Assembly: GCA_020832465.1 (NCBI GenBank)
Contig: JAFIER010000107.1
Location: forward strand, 1-55,386
Direction: 5' to 3'
Length of the DNA stretch: 55,386 bases
Source: Bernardetiaceae bacterium
GTDB taxonomy: Bacteria; Bacteroidota; Bacteroidia; Cytophagales; Bernardetiaceae
The translations under genes were made by a program, and so were the position numbers. The notes beneath the pieces are model-generated. The model made no database searches, was not told where the DNA came from, and saw only the letters and a list, made by a program, of their open reading frames with translations. The stretch's first letter is position 1. Every line of letters begins with the position of its first letter. Below, piece after piece: positions 41,746 through 50,523 of this stretch.

Positions 41746-43314
41746 TTATTGATCACTACCAAAAGGATCTCGCAACAGCGGCATGCTCATGCAGTGTGAG
41801 CCACCACGTGCACGTGAGAGCTCGCCTGAAGGTAGTACAATCATGGTATCGCCTGTAATGACTTCATCAATGGTTTTTCCTTTTTCCATTTTAGCAATAA
41901 AATCCGCTGAATGCATGATAGTAAACCCATGCTTTTCAAACTCCTCCATAGTCTTGATATTGCGGTCGTAACCGATAATTACACCTTCACGGAGTGCTAA
42001 AAAGTTGCAGGCATCAGTCCACTGTTCGCGCTCGCTATAAGGGAATTTGCCGCCTCCGCAGTAAATAATCTGGCAAGATTTAGCACCAAAATCTTCTTTA
42101 CTTATATGCTCAAACAAGTCCTCTAAGTAGTCAAAATGGGCGGTTTTCATGGTAAACCCTTTTTTATTTTTGTTGTCTTTTTTGCGGAATTGTGTGATGC
42201 GTACATCTACCTCAGCTTTTTTCTGTTTGGTAAGTGTTTCATTAAATTTAAAAAATTGTTTGGCTTCTTTTTGCCCGGCTTTAGCAAATTTATCAAATAC
42301 GACCCACATATCGTGGCGCACTTGAGTGAATACGGTGTCTATGTGCATATAATCACGGCGTGGCGGGATCTGTACAGCTGTAATTTTACTGACTAAATCT
42401 TTTTCAAAAAGTTTGAGTGCAACTTTTCGCATAGCCTGTACGCTGGTGCGCTCGCTCAATCCTATGAGCAAATGATCGGGTGCAATCATCATGACATCGC
42501 CTCCTTCTATGGTAACGATTTCACGTTTTTTCTCCTCGGCATCGAGCAGAAAAAATCTATCGTTTTCGCTAAGCTCTATAATTTTATCTGAAAAGTTATC
42601 CGTTTTGCGCTCTTCCCTATCCTTAAAAAGTTCGTAGTAAGCAATGTATTTGGCTAAAATAGATTCGCGCTTACGTGCAGGCTCATGCGCACGGCTTAGC
42701 AACAAATGGTCTTTGATAACAATACCAATATCACGTGTAAAAATAAAATTGGGAATGGGGGGGAAAAGAAACTCTTGCTCGCCGTTATCGTGTACAAGTA
42801 CGCCCGAGATAAGTACACGTGCGAGCGATTCAGGACACAGTCTTTCTAAACGTTTTTGCAGTTCAAATGTACCATTTTCGATGGCTACAATCGAGACGAC
42901 AAGCTCTGTTTTTGCTTTTTGGTTATTGAGTACGCGTATAAGCAGTCTTTCGACATCTATAACTTTATCTGAGTTGACATAATTGCTATCCGTGGGCGTA
43001 AAAAAAGCATCAGCCTCGGGCGTACCACTTTTAGGCTTTCGCCGAATGGCTTCGGGGTCTAAAAACCAAAGCAACACTTCGAGGTACTCGTCATACTCAT
43101 TGCGCATGCGTTCAAAATGCACAATATCATCATACAAAAGATCGTCTTTGATTTTGGGAATAATCGTTCCGATGCCGTCATCAGGGCGATGCACGATAAG
43201 CCGCCGCAGATTGCCAATTTCTGAACTCACAAAAATCTCATGATTTTTTCGAGGCGTAGCATCTTCTTGACGCTTTTTTTTGTCTTTAATTGTGTTGTTG
43301 TTGTTTGTGTCCAT
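41746..43314 (-). CDS. Arginine deiminase-family protein, extended
   Basis: A 522-residue amidinotransferase-fold protein, longer than the usual 400-420-residue arginine deiminase. N-terminal SSEIGNLRRLIVHRPDD, TIEGGDVMMIAPDHLLIGLSERTS (Glu/Asp), YMHIDTVFTQV (His) and C-terminal ARGGSHCMSMPLLRDPF with nucleophile C508 match the catalytic scheme that hydrolyses arginine to citrulline and ammonia. An insertion near 370-420 is Lys-rich (KKDNKKKG). No arcB or arcC genes lie nearby, so a full ADI pathway is not shown. Another guanidino substrate is possible. Confidence 0.85.
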   Translation of the reverse strand: MDTNNNNTIKDKKKRQEDATPRKNHEIFVSSEIGNLRRLIVHRPDDGIGTIIPKIKDDLLYDDIVHFERMRNEYDEYLEVLLWFLDPEAIRRKPKSGTPEADAFFTPTDSNYVNSDKVIDVERLLIRVLNNQKAKTELVVSIVAIENGTFELQKRLERLCPESLARVLISGVLVHDNGEQEFLFPPIPNFIFTRDIGIVIKDHLLLSRAHEPARKRESILAKYIAYYELFKDREERKTDNFSDKIIELSENDRFFLLDAEEKKREIVTIEGGDVMMIAPDHLLIGLSERTSVQAMRKVALKLFEKDLVSKITAVQIPPRRDYMHIDTVFTQVRHDMWVVFDKFAKAGQKEAKQFFKFNETLTKQKKAEVDVRITQFRKKDNKNKKGFTMKTAHFDYLEDLFEHISKEDFGAKSCQIIYCGGGKFPYSEREQWTDACNFLALREGVIIGYDRNIKTMEEFEKHGFTIMHSADFIAKMEKGKTIDEVITGDTMIVLPSGELSRARGGSHCMSMPLLRDPFGSDQ

Positions 43315-43459
43315 TGGATTTTTATCTAAAAAGTAAGCAATAAAAAAGTCAGTTAATTGAGCTGCTAAGTTTTGCGCTTTATCAGCTTTGAAAAGATAAC
43401 TATCTTTATGCTAAATTGCAAAATTCCACATAGAAATACGTTTGTAAATCAGAAATAAT

Positions 43460-43568
43460 CATACCACTATACATTTTTCCATAGCGTGGGGTTTGCAAAC
43501 CCTACGCTATGGAAATAAGATTTCTCAAAGAAATGTCATTTCTGGGTAGCGAATGTATAGGAGTATGA
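43460..43568 (+). repeat. R1 composite palindromic element with eroded A
   Basis: Termini CATACCACTATAC and GTATAGGAGTATGA are nearly perfect inverted repeats. Palindrome B (43479-43512, CCATAGCGTGGGG...CCCTACGCTATGG) is good. The A arms are partly lost (GATTTCT-CAA-AGAAATGTCATTTCT). It occupies the gap before tdk. Confidence 0.8.
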
Positions 43569-43656
43569 GAAATAATAGGAGGCATGAGCACTAAGAGTTT
43601 GGGCATGACGACTATTATTGACTATTCCTAAACGCGACAATTTTTATTATTTTGGT

Positions 43657-44289
43657 TTATGAGTGCTTAGTAGTATGTCCGTTTGTATAAACTTGTGCCT
43701 CTTTTTTTTTATCTTTATAAAAACATTGGCGGCATCGCGGTTCGTATGCTTCTTTTTCGCCGAGTAGCACACGCTCTTTTGAAGCGGTAAGTCTGTATGA
43801 ATAAGATGCAATAGAACCACATTTTACGCATATTGCATGAACTTTAGTGATAAACTCTGCAATGGCAAGTAGGTGTGGAGTCCAGCCAAAGGGTTTGCCT
43901 TCAAAATCCATATCTAATCCTGCCACGATTACACGTTTTCCTTGATTAGCTAATATTTGACAAACATCAGGTAGGTCTTTATCAAAAAACTGTGCTTCAT
44001 CAATAGCTACGACCTGGGCTTTGTGGCTGTGTATCAAAATATCTTTAGCACTGTTTACGGGGATTGAACGCACTGCATTTTTATTATGCGAGACCACTTT
44101 TTCTTTGTCATAGCGTGTATCTATGAGTGGTTTAAAAATGCTTACTTCTTGCTTGGCAATCAAAGCACGTCGCACTCTTCGTATAAGCTCTTCGGTTTTG
44201 CCGGAAAACATTGAGCCACATACGACTTCAATCCAGCCCACTTGGGCATTGGCATTGACCGTATGATTCAAATCAGGTTCTAAAAACAT
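43657..44289 (-). CDS. tdk: Thymidine kinase
   Basis: A 210-residue type II thymidine kinase of the salvage pathway, phosphorylating thymidine to dTMP. P-loop GSMFSGKT spans 25-32, DEAQFF is the catalytic Walker-B-like motif, and the lasso domain has zinc-binding Cys pairs CVKCGS and CRQC near 157-190. The N terminus has an extra 15 residues before the core; ATG at 44289 is the only good start. It is monocistronic. Confidence 0.95.
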   Translation of the reverse strand: MFLEPDLNHTVNANAQVGWIEVVCGSMFSGKTEELIRRVRRALIAKQEVSIFKPLIDTRYDKEKVVSHNKNAVRSIPVNSAKDILIHSHKAQVVAIDEAQFFDKDLPDVCQILANQGKRVIVAGLDMDFEGKPFGWTPHLLAIAEFITKVHAICVKCGSIASYSYRLTASKERVLLGEKEAYEPRCRQCFYKDKKKEAQVYTNGHTTKHS

Positions 44290-44370
44290 AGGTATTTTGT
44301 AAAAATAAGAATAAAGATTATCGCACTTAGGTATTAGATTTACTTAGCTTACAAGGGTTTGAGAAAAGCC

Positions 44371-44542
44371 CCTCAATAACATTTTTTTGGGTGTACGTCA
44401 AGTTGCTAAATTGACTTATATAATTTCAGCGTTGTGGTACACCCTTTTTTTGAGAAATATTATTTTTAAGCCTATTTTTCCATAGCTTAGGGTGGTTTGC
44501 AAACCCTAAGCGCGTTATGGAAAAATGTATCGTATTATTATG
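44371..44542 (-). repeat. R1 element interrupted by an F2 insertion
   Basis: Outer sequence (CAATAACATTTTTTT before, TGAGAAATATTATTTTTAAG after, then palindrome B 44480-44520 and end GTATCGTATTATTATG) is an inverted R1 copy. In the loop of its A palindrome sits a 56-bp F2 element (44389-44444) with ends GGGTGTAC and GTACACCC, flanked on both sides by T7 (44382-44388, 44445-44451). Confidence 0.75.
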
Positions 44543-44546
44543 TGAG

Positions 44547-45920
44547 CTATATGAGTTTGCCTATCAAATCAAATTCAGTAGCATCTTCTATTTTGACTTG
44601 TGCAAAATCTCCTATTCTGACAAAATTTTCTTTGGCATTGATAAGTACTTCATTATCTACTTCGGGCGAGTCGTACTCTGTTCGTCCTACGAAATGTTCT
44701 CCTTCTTTTCTATCAAAAAGGACTTTAAAAGTTTTACCAATTTTAGCTTGATTGAGTGCAAAAGATATGCCTTGTTGTAGTTCCATTATTTCTTGGACTC
44801 TTTGTTGCTTAATGTTTTCGGGCACATCGTCTTTCATAGAAAAAGCGTGTGTATTTTCTTCGTGAGAATAGCTAAACACGCCTAATCTTTCGAATTGCAT
44901 TTGCTCTATAAATCTCAAATTTTCTTCGTGCTCTGCTTGTGTTTCGCCTGGGTGTCCGGCTATGAGGGTCGTTCGGATAGCGATTTCGGGTAGTTTTTCT
45001 CTAATATTTTGGATAAGTGCTTCTGTTTTTTCTCTTGTAATTCCTCTGCGCATACGTTTGAGCATAGCTGTGGCGCCGTGCTGTAGCGGGATATCCAAGT
45101 AATTGCAAATATTAGGATTTGCTTTCATTACATCTATGATTTCGAGTGGGAAGCTGGTTGGATATGCGTAGTGTAATCTAATCCAGTCTATTCCTTCTAC
45201 ATCGGCGAGTTTTTGCAAAAGTTCGTTGAGGTTTCTTTTTCTATAAATATCGAGACCGTAATAGGTAAGGTCTTGTGCGATGAGCATAAGTTCTTTTACG
45301 CCGTTACGGGCTAAATTTTTAGCTTCGAGCACGATGTCTTCAATTTTTTTAGATCGGTGCTTCCCTCTCATAAGGGGTATAGCGCAGAACGAACAAGGTC
45401 TGTCGCATCCTTCGGATATTTTGAGGTAGGCATAGTGGGCTGCTGTGGTGGTGAGCCGTTCGCCGATAAGCTCGTGTTTGTAGTCAGCACCCATTTTATT
45501 GAGCAGTAGTGGCAGTTCCATTGTGCCAAACCAGCTATCTACTTCTGGGATTTCTTTGGCAAGGTCTTCTTTATACCGTTCTGATAAACAACCAGTTACA
45601 AATAATTTTTCAATTTGTCCTTCGGCTTTTGCTTCTGCAAATTGCAATATAGTATCAATAGATTCTTGTTTTGCACGGTCTATGAATCCGCAGGTATTGA
45701 TAACGATGACGTTAGCGTCTTGGTCTTGCGCTTCGTGCTTGGCATCGATTTGGTTGCCTTTGAGCTGTGTGAGCAATACTTCGGAGTCGACTATATTTTT
45801 AGAGCAACCGAGTGTAATGATATTGACTTTATCTTTTTTGAAACTCTTGGTTTTCAATGTATTTTTTGTTTTGAAGTTTGATATATAGCCTTTTGACTTG
45901 TTAGCTGTCATTGTAGGCAT
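44547..45920 (-). CDS. rimO: Ribosomal protein uS12 methylthiotransferase RimO
   Basis: A 457-residue radical-SAM enzyme adding a methylthio group to a conserved Asp of ribosomal protein S12. The N-terminal MTTase domain has cluster Cys C39, C77 and C111. The radical-SAM triad is C172, C176, C179 in GCDRPCSFC. A TRAM domain ends the protein (about 390-457). The N terminus carries about 30 extra basic residues before KVNIITLGCSKN. A strong hairpin with a T-tract ends only 11 nt before the ATG. Distinction from MiaB rests on NIITLGCSKNIVDSE, typical of RimO. Confidence 0.95.
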   Translation of the reverse strand: MPTMTANKSKGYISNFKTKNTLKTKSFKKDKVNIITLGCSKNIVDSEVLLTQLKGNQIDAKHEAQDQDANVIVINTCGFIDRAKQESIDTILQFAEAKAEGQIEKLFVTGCLSERYKEDLAKEIPEVDSWFGTMELPLLLNKMGADYKHELIGERLTTTAAHYAYLKISEGCDRPCSFCAIPLMRGKHRSKKIEDIVLEAKNLARNGVKELMLIAQDLTYYGLDIYRKRNLNELLQKLADVEGIDWIRLHYAYPTSFPLEIIDVMKANPNICNYLDIPLQHGATAMLKRMRRGITREKTEALIQNIREKLPEIAIRTTLIAGHPGETQAEHEENLRFIEQMQFERLGVFSYSHEENTHAFSMKDDVPENIKQQRVQEIMELQQGISFALNQAKIGKTFKVLFDRKEGEHFVGRTEYDSPEVDNEVLINAKENFVRIGDFAQVKIEDATEFDLIGKLI

Positions 45921-45931
45921 TTTGTATAAGA

Positions 45932-45970
45932 AAAAGGCTTAATAGTATTTGTAATACCATTAAGCCTTTT
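45932..45970 (-). terminator. Intrinsic terminator directly before rimO
   Basis: On the minus strand AAAAGGCTTAATGGTATT pairs with AATACTATTAAGCCTTTT and runs into a T-tract. It probably ends the ExbB/ExbD transcript. Because it lies 11 nt from the rimO ATG, rimO would need a promoter inside it, read-through, or attenuation. Confidence 0.75.
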
Positions 45971-46018
45971 GGCAAACAAAAAAACGAGTTAAAAAGTTAC
46001 TTATCGTTTATATTATTA

Positions 46019-46114
46019 TGCCTTAAAAGCAATTTTCGGTGGGTACATTTCAAAACTACGTGGTTTGTGTTTGGTGTGGAGACCAAACACGGCAAGCGTA
46101 GTTGTTTTAAGGCA
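46019..46114. other. Structured intergenic element of about 96 nt
   Basis: Nested inverted repeats: an outer stem TGCCTTAAAA/TTTTAAGGCA, a middle stem AACTACG/CGTAGTT, and an apical stem TGTTTGGT-GTGGAG-ACCAAACA. It lies between exbD and rimO, upstream of the terminator at 45932. No coding capacity is seen. It may be a structured RNA leader, a repeat element or a transcription-end structure. Confidence 0.6.
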
Positions 46115-46171
46115 GTAGCTTATGCTGCGTAAATTATGAATTGCACCCTTTTCGGTTTATGTATTATTGGG

Positions 46172-46636
46172 TTAAAGCTCGCTATTGGGTTTGCTTGATG
46201 AGTAGTTTACTCTTAGTGCGTCTGCATCTCTGAGTTGCTCCCTTACATCAATAACGATTCCCATTTTAGCATCTTTATCTACTTTGAGCGACATAATAAT
46301 TTGGTCAGCCTCTTCTTTGAGTTTGTCCTTTTCTTTGAGAACAAGTCTCTGTACTTGTCTAGGCTGTATGATTACGTCGTTCATCTGTATTCGGGGCTCT
46401 GTGCCGTATTTATCTTGATATTTAGGCTGCGGTGCACCGATATAGATATAGCTCACAAGAGATTTTTTCTCAATTTTTTCTATTTGAGTTGCTTTTGGCA
46501 ACTTGACATCTACGAGCAGTTCAGTTTCTCTAAGTACAGTAGATACCATAAAGAAAAATAGCAACATAAAAATAATGTCAGGTAGTGCCGAAGTCGGTAT
46601 TTCTGGATCGGCTTTCTTTTTTTTCTTGAGTCGCAT
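46172..46636 (-). CDS. exbD: ExbD/TolR-family proton-channel subunit
   Basis: A 154-residue inner-membrane protein with one N-terminal helix (about 17-38) preceded by a basic KKKKKADPEIPTSALPD segment. The helix contains the critical Asp (D20, ALPDIIFMLLFF) used for proton-driven work. The periplasmic part carries an ExbD/TolR domain. It is the last of four genes (ExbB, membrane protein, ExbD, ExbD). It powers an unknown TonB-like or motility process. Confidence 0.9.
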   Translation of the reverse strand: MRLKKKKKADPEIPTSALPDIIFMLLFFFMVSTVLRETELLVDVKLPKATQIEKIEKKSLVSYIYIGAPQPKYQDKYGTEPRIQMNDVIIQPRQVQRLVLKEKDKLKEEADQIIMSLKVDKDAKMGIVIDVREQLRDADALRVNYSSSKPNSEL

Positions 46637-46673
46637 AAAATATGGGCGATTAAGGTCTTGTATTTACAGAAAA

Positions 46674-47258
46674 TTATTTAGCTATTGCTTTTCCATCGGA
46701 GGGTTCAGCATCAGATATTCTCATAGGGAATTTTTTTCTTGCGGCTTCATACCATATACGATGTTCCTCTGTTTTTTGCTGTGCAATTTCGAGGTAGTGA
46801 TCTACGGTTATGGTTCTACCTGCAATTTCTCCAATATAATCAGCACGTATTTCGTGATAACCAGCTCGGACTCTATCCAGGACTGCGAGATAGACTTCAT
46901 AAGTTGTGCCTCTATCGGTTTTGATAGATACCACTGCGGCATCAGGGCTGTCAGAGAAATTGGGGTCTTTTCCATAATTTCTGACGTGCTTTTTGATGTC
47001 TCTTTTGATTTGCCCTATTCTTCCGGGTTTATCTTCGATGAGGAGTTCGTTGTTAGAGTTAATCAAAATGCTATAGACATTTCTTTTATTGATTTCGACA
47101 TCTTGCTTTTGGTCTGAGTTTTTGGGTGGTAGCAGTACATTAAGTCCTTTATCAGATGCAATTGTAGTTGTTACCAAGAAAAAAATCAGTAGTAAGAAGG
47201 CGATATCAGCCATTGAACTGGCATTTACGCCTGCGGTTTCTCGTTTTTTACGCGCCAT
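46674..47258 (-). CDS. exbD: ExbD/TolR-family proton-channel subunit, long form
   Basis: A 194-residue paralogue of the next gene. N-terminal helix SSMADIAFLLLIFFLVTTTI (14-33) holds the conserved Asp (D18). The periplasmic part is longer than usual (about 160 residues) with a C-terminal basic helix. Two unlike ExbD subunits in one operon suggest a heteromeric periplasmic dimer, as seen with gliding- or TonB-linked systems in Bacteroidota. It lies 37 bp upstream of the short exbD. Confidence 0.9.
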   Translation of the reverse strand: MARKKRETAGVNASSMADIAFLLLIFFLVTTTIASDKGLNVLLPPKNSDQKQDVEINKRNVYSILINSNNELLIEDKPGRIGQIKRDIKKHVRNYGKDPNFSDSPDAAVVSIKTDRGTTYEVYLAVLDRVRAGYHEIRADYIGEIAGRTITVDHYLEIAQQKTEEHRIWYEAARKKFPMRISDAEPSDGKAIAK

Positions 47259-47297
47259 AATTCAGTTTCTCAATTTGATGAGTAAAATTCAGTAATA

Positions 47298-47888
47298 TTA
47301 TTTGAAAGCTTTTGAGATTTCTGTATAGACAATCCCTGCCACTGCCAAAGCTATGAGTATGTACATGGTATTTATAGCCCCTCCTATGCGTTTGGATATG
47401 CTATCATCTATGCCTTGCTTCACATAAATTTCGGCTATGGCATCGTTAGGCGGTTCTGTACCTGCCATGATATAGCCGATGAGAAATACAACGACTACAA
47501 CGCCTAATCCGATACCAAAAGAGCGCATAGACTTAGGTTTTTTGACGGCGTTCATGATAGATAACCCGATAAGTGCTACAATAGCACCAAATCCGAGTAT
47601 ATAAGCAATCATAAGGCCGTTAGCACCCACTGCACTACCCGTAATGGTATCCATTTTTTTGGGTTCGATGATTTTTGCGGGGTCTAGCTTCATTTTTTCT
47701 TGAAAAGCGGGCGAGTCTTCTTCGAATCCTTTATCGAGCACTTCTTCACGGAGTGCGTCTTGTAGGAGCGGGGGGCGGTCTATAAATATTTTAGCGACAA
47801 AAATGACGATAATTAACGCCACAATGCCATATACGATAAGCGTAATTTGGTTTCGCTTAGCTTCATTTTTTTTAAGTTCTTCTGCCAT
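47298..47888 (-). CDS. Four-helix membrane protein of the ExbB/ExbD operon
   Basis: No named family recognised. From the ATG at 47888 the protein has 196 residues; an upstream ATG at 47948 is less likely. It has four hydrophobic helices (about 14-36, 90-113, 121-142 and 172-190) and a charged loop between the first two. In many Bacteroidota genomes a similar gene sits between exbB and two exbD genes, so it is probably an accessory part of the proton channel. The gap to the exbD start is 39 bp. Confidence 0.7.
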   Translation of the reverse strand: MAEELKKNEAKRNQITLIVYGIVALIIVIFVAKIFIDRPPLLQDALREEVLDKGFEEDSPAFQEKMKLDPAKIIEPKKMDTITGSAVGANGLMIAYILGFGAIVALIGLSIMNAVKKPKSMRSFGIGLGVVVVVFLIGYIMAGTEPPNDAIAEIYVKQGIDDSISKRIGGAINTMYILIALAVAGIVYTEISKAFK

Positions 47889-47970
47889 AATTGATAAGCG
47901 GTTTTGTTGCTTTTTAAAATAATAAAAAAAGGGTATAAAATAAGACAAAAACAGGGTATTCTACCTTATT

Positions 47971-48837
47971 TTAATTGCCTTCGGCCGCTTTATGCTCAAT
48001 GAGAATATCCACAAGTTTGATAGAAGTTTCTTCCATATCAGTAACTAATGAATCAATTTTAGCTACGCAGTAGTTATAGAAAACCTGCAAAATAACGGCT
48101 ACAATCAAACCACCAACTGTAGTGAGAAGTGCAACTTTAATACCGCCTGCTACAAGCGAGGGTGAAATATCACCAGCAGCTTCAATGGCATCAAATGCAC
48201 CAATCATACCGATTACAGTACCCATAAATCCAAGCATAGGTGCAAGTGCAATAAAAAGAGATATCCAAACAAGGCCTTTTTCTAAGCGGCTCATTTCTAC
48301 GGAACCAGTAGCGATTACGGTTTTTTCTACCATATCTACACCGTGCTTATAGCTTGCAAGTCCTTGTGCGCATACACTTCCAATAGGGTGGCGTGCTGCT
48401 TTTGCTTCTTGGTAAGCAGCTTCGCTACCTCCGGAGGCTAAGGCATCTCTTATTTTATCTATGAACTTTTCGCTATTGGTAGTAGCCAAGTTCAAGACAA
48501 TAATACGCTCTAATGCTACGGCAAGTCCAAGAATCAAGCAGATAAGTACTAATGACATAAAGTCCCAGCCACCTTCAATAAATTTTGTTTTTATGGCTTG
48601 ATTAAGCGATACGTCATCATCACTTGAGGCGTTAAAAGGGTCGACTACTTCCGTTGTTTCTGTGGTTTGCTGCGGCTCTTCTGTTACGACTTCGGTTTCT
48701 TGTGTAACAGAGTCTTCGCTTGTAAACTCTTCAGTAGTAGCCTCCTCGGTAGTAGGCTCGTCGGTTTGTGCATATACTGCTACATTGAAGCAAAGAAGTG
48801 CACAAATAAGGGCAATTGATGTGAAAATTTTTTTCAT
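47971..48837 (-). CDS. exbB: MotA/TolQ/ExbB proton-channel family protein
   Basis: A 288-residue inner-membrane protein with a cleavable signal (about 1-23) and a Thr/Glu-rich periplasmic linker (24-80). Three helices follow: about 92-112, then the conserved pair 190-215 (SLFIALAPMLGFMGTVIGMIGAF) and 230-255 (GGIKVALLTTVGGLIVAVI). This is the TolQ/ExbB core that forms the ion channel with ExbD. It is the first gene of a four-gene operon ending at 46172. Confidence 0.9.
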   Translation of the reverse strand: MKKIFTSIALICALLCFNVAVYAQTDEPTTEEATTEEFTSEDSVTQETEVVTEEPQQTTETTEVVDPFNASSDDDVSLNQAIKTKFIEGGWDFMSLVLICLILGLAVALERIIVLNLATTNSEKFIDKIRDALASGGSEAAYQEAKAARHPIGSVCAQGLASYKHGVDMVEKTVIATGSVEMSRLEKGLVWISLFIALAPMLGFMGTVIGMIGAFDAIEAAGDISPSLVAGGIKVALLTTVGGLIVAVILQVFYNYCVAKIDSLVTDMEETSIKLVDILIEHKAAEGN

Positions 48838-49022
48838 GATACAAATTTCGTGTTAAACTTCAAAATGTTTAGGTCTTGCCTAAGGGTTTTGCTAAAATAA
48901 TTAAGGTCTAAAGTAGAAGGTCTAAAAAAAGTTTCTAAATTAAGATTTAATGCCAAAGTCTCATAAAATTAAGATTTGTAATGTTTTTTTATAGCTTTTA
49001 GCCTAAGATTTTCTTAGGATAG

Positions 49023-49110
49023 CGGAGAGAGCGGGATTCGAACCCGCGATATCCTTTTGGGATATACACGCTTTCCAAGCGAGCGCCTTCAGCCACTCGG
49101 CCATCTCTCC
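49023..49110 (-). tRNA. tRNA-Ser (anticodon GGA)
   Basis: Minus-strand class II tRNA of 88 nt. Acceptor stem GGAGAGA/TCTCTCC, D-arm beginning TGGCCGAGTGGC, anticodon stem CGCTT-GGA-AAGCG, long variable arm ATATCC-CAAAA-GGATAT, and T-arm GCGGGTTCGAATCCCGC. It decodes UCC and UCU. CCA is not encoded. Confidence 0.97.
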
Positions 49111-49455
49111 GTATAAGCTACAATACTAAAACTTGCTTTTAGACACAGTTTCTAAATGCAAATTTAGGATTTTGAAATACATTTCAAAACAATCTTACGA
49201 TTTATTCTTTGTAAATATAGTTTTTTTAGCCTTTAATTCAAAAAACAGATTTAAAAATGAACTTTTTTTTTTACAAATGCAAATAAATCAATAAAAAAGA
49301 TAGCATACAAGTTTTTTAAATAAACTTTGTGTGAATAGCATCAAAGCATTCGAAAGCTACAAGTGCATATTAAAAATCAATAAAAAAAATTACCTTGCCA
49401 TTTTAAGGCTAAATTTACTTAAATTTTTATTTTTTTCACAATAAACATAACTTTT
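49111..49455. other. A+T-rich intergenic stretch, no feature seen
   Basis: Very A+T-rich sequence between the tRNA and the SDR gene. I see no palindrome A, R1 or F2 copy, no DnaA-box cluster and no open frame worth naming. It should hold the promoters of both flanking genes. Confidence 0.5.
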
Positions 49456-50151
49456 ATGTTAGTAATTACAGGAGGGACGAAGGGCATAGGGCGTGCTATT
49501 ATTGAAAAATTTGCCCAGCAGGGCTATGATATTTTTACCTGCGCACGTAATCAAGACGATTTGAAAATGCTCAAGCAAGAGGTAGAAAGTCAATATCAGG
49601 TTAGTCTTGAGTATGAAGTAGCTGACCTGTCGCAAGCCAGCGAAAGAAGTGCTTTTGCAAAAGCTGTAAAAGCTACGCATAAGCCCGTAGGCATACTTAT
49701 CAATAATACAGGTGTGTTTCGCCCCGGCACAATACAAGAGGAGGAGGAAGGTACACTTGAGCTGCTTATACAGACAAATCTATATAGCGCATATCACCTT
49801 ACCCGTGCATTACTACCAGATATGGTAGCTCGCAAAAAAGGACATATTTTTAATATTTGCTCGACAGCAAGTTTTATGGCTTATACAAATGGGGGCAGTT
49901 ACTGCATCTCGAAGTTTGCGCTTTATGGCATGAGCAAAGTATTGCGTGCGGAGCTTAAAGATAAAAATATTAGAGTTACTTCCGTTTTGCCGGGGGCTAC
50001 TTTTACGGCAAGTTGGGAGGGGGCTGATATCCCGCAGGAGCGTTTCATGCCCTCCGAGGATATTGCTGAGTGTGTATGGACTGCCTTTGCACTCTCTGAC
50101 CGCACTGTCATCGAGGACTTGGTGCTACGCCCACAGCTTGGAGATTTGTAA
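49456..50151 (+). CDS. Short-chain dehydrogenase/reductase
   Basis: A 231-residue classical SDR oxidoreductase. It has NAD(P)-binding GGTKGIGR (6-13), NNTG (about 76-79) in place of the more common NNAG, a catalytic Ser in ICSTASF near 136, and YxxxK as YCISK near 149-153. C-terminal sequence is short. The substrate is unknown. Similarity to FabG is moderate, and its context (tRNA, repeats) gives no pathway. Confidence 0.88.
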   Translation: MLVITGGTKGIGRAIIEKFAQQGYDIFTCARNQDDLKMLKQEVESQYQVSLEYEVADLSQASERSAFAKAVKATHKPVGILINNTGVFRPGTIQEEEEGTLELLIQTNLYSAYHLTRALLPDMVARKKGHIFNICSTASFMAYTNGGSYCISKFALYGMSKVLRAELKDKNIRVTSVLPGATFTASWEGADIPQERFMPSEDIAECVWTAFALSDRTVIEDLVLRPQLGDL

Positions 50152-50170
50152 TTGACTTTTCAATCAATAA

Positions 50171-50270
50171 TAGCATAGGGCTTTAAAGCTCTATGCTATC
50201 ATACTATGCTTATGGAAAAACGGGATTAGAAACAATATTGCTCAAAGCAATTTCTTGTATTTGTTTCTGT
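50171..50270. repeat. Diverged R1-like pair of palindromes
   Basis: TAGCATAGGGCTTTAAAGCTCTATGCTA (50171-50198, quoted as two arms TAGCATAGGGCTTT and AAAGCTCTATGCTA) takes the place of palindrome B. It is followed by an A-like hairpin AGAAACAATATTGCT-CAA-AGCAAT...TTGTTTCT (50227-50268). Layout is R1-like but sequence is strongly changed. Confidence 0.55.
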
Positions 50271-50422
50271 TTATCAATAAGTTAGATTTAAAAAACCGAT
50301 AATGCACGTTAAAAATTTACTCATATAGCCATGTTAATGCCTTTTCTTTATCTGAAAAGTTTTTTATTGGGTATTGATTTGCTAAGTTCATTTGAAAAAC
50401 TTATCAAATAGTTTGCTTATAG

Positions 50423-50473
50423 CAGTTTTATAGAAATAACATTTCTGACAGCAATGTTATTTCTATAAAACTG
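50423..50473. repeat. Palindrome A, extended copy
   Basis: Canonical core (loop GAC) with one mismatch in the right arm (AGCAATGTTATTTCT), lengthened by CAGTTTTAT/ATAAAACTG to 24-bp arms. It lies 51 nt beyond the stop of the zinc-ribbon lipoprotein. Confidence 0.8.
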
Positions 50474-50523
50474 TTGCCCTACAGGAGTTATGGTTAAAAT
50501 CAGTAGGATTTTAGTCCTGCGCT

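Noticed and set aside
49023-49110. tRNA-Ser as an attachment site of an integrated element
   Set aside because: No integrase, no duplicated tRNA 3' end and no block of foreign-looking genes on either side.
49111-49455. A+T-rich stretch as a replication origin
   Set aside because: No DnaA-box cluster and no dnaA or dnaN nearby; tRNA-flanking A+T-rich DNA is ordinary.
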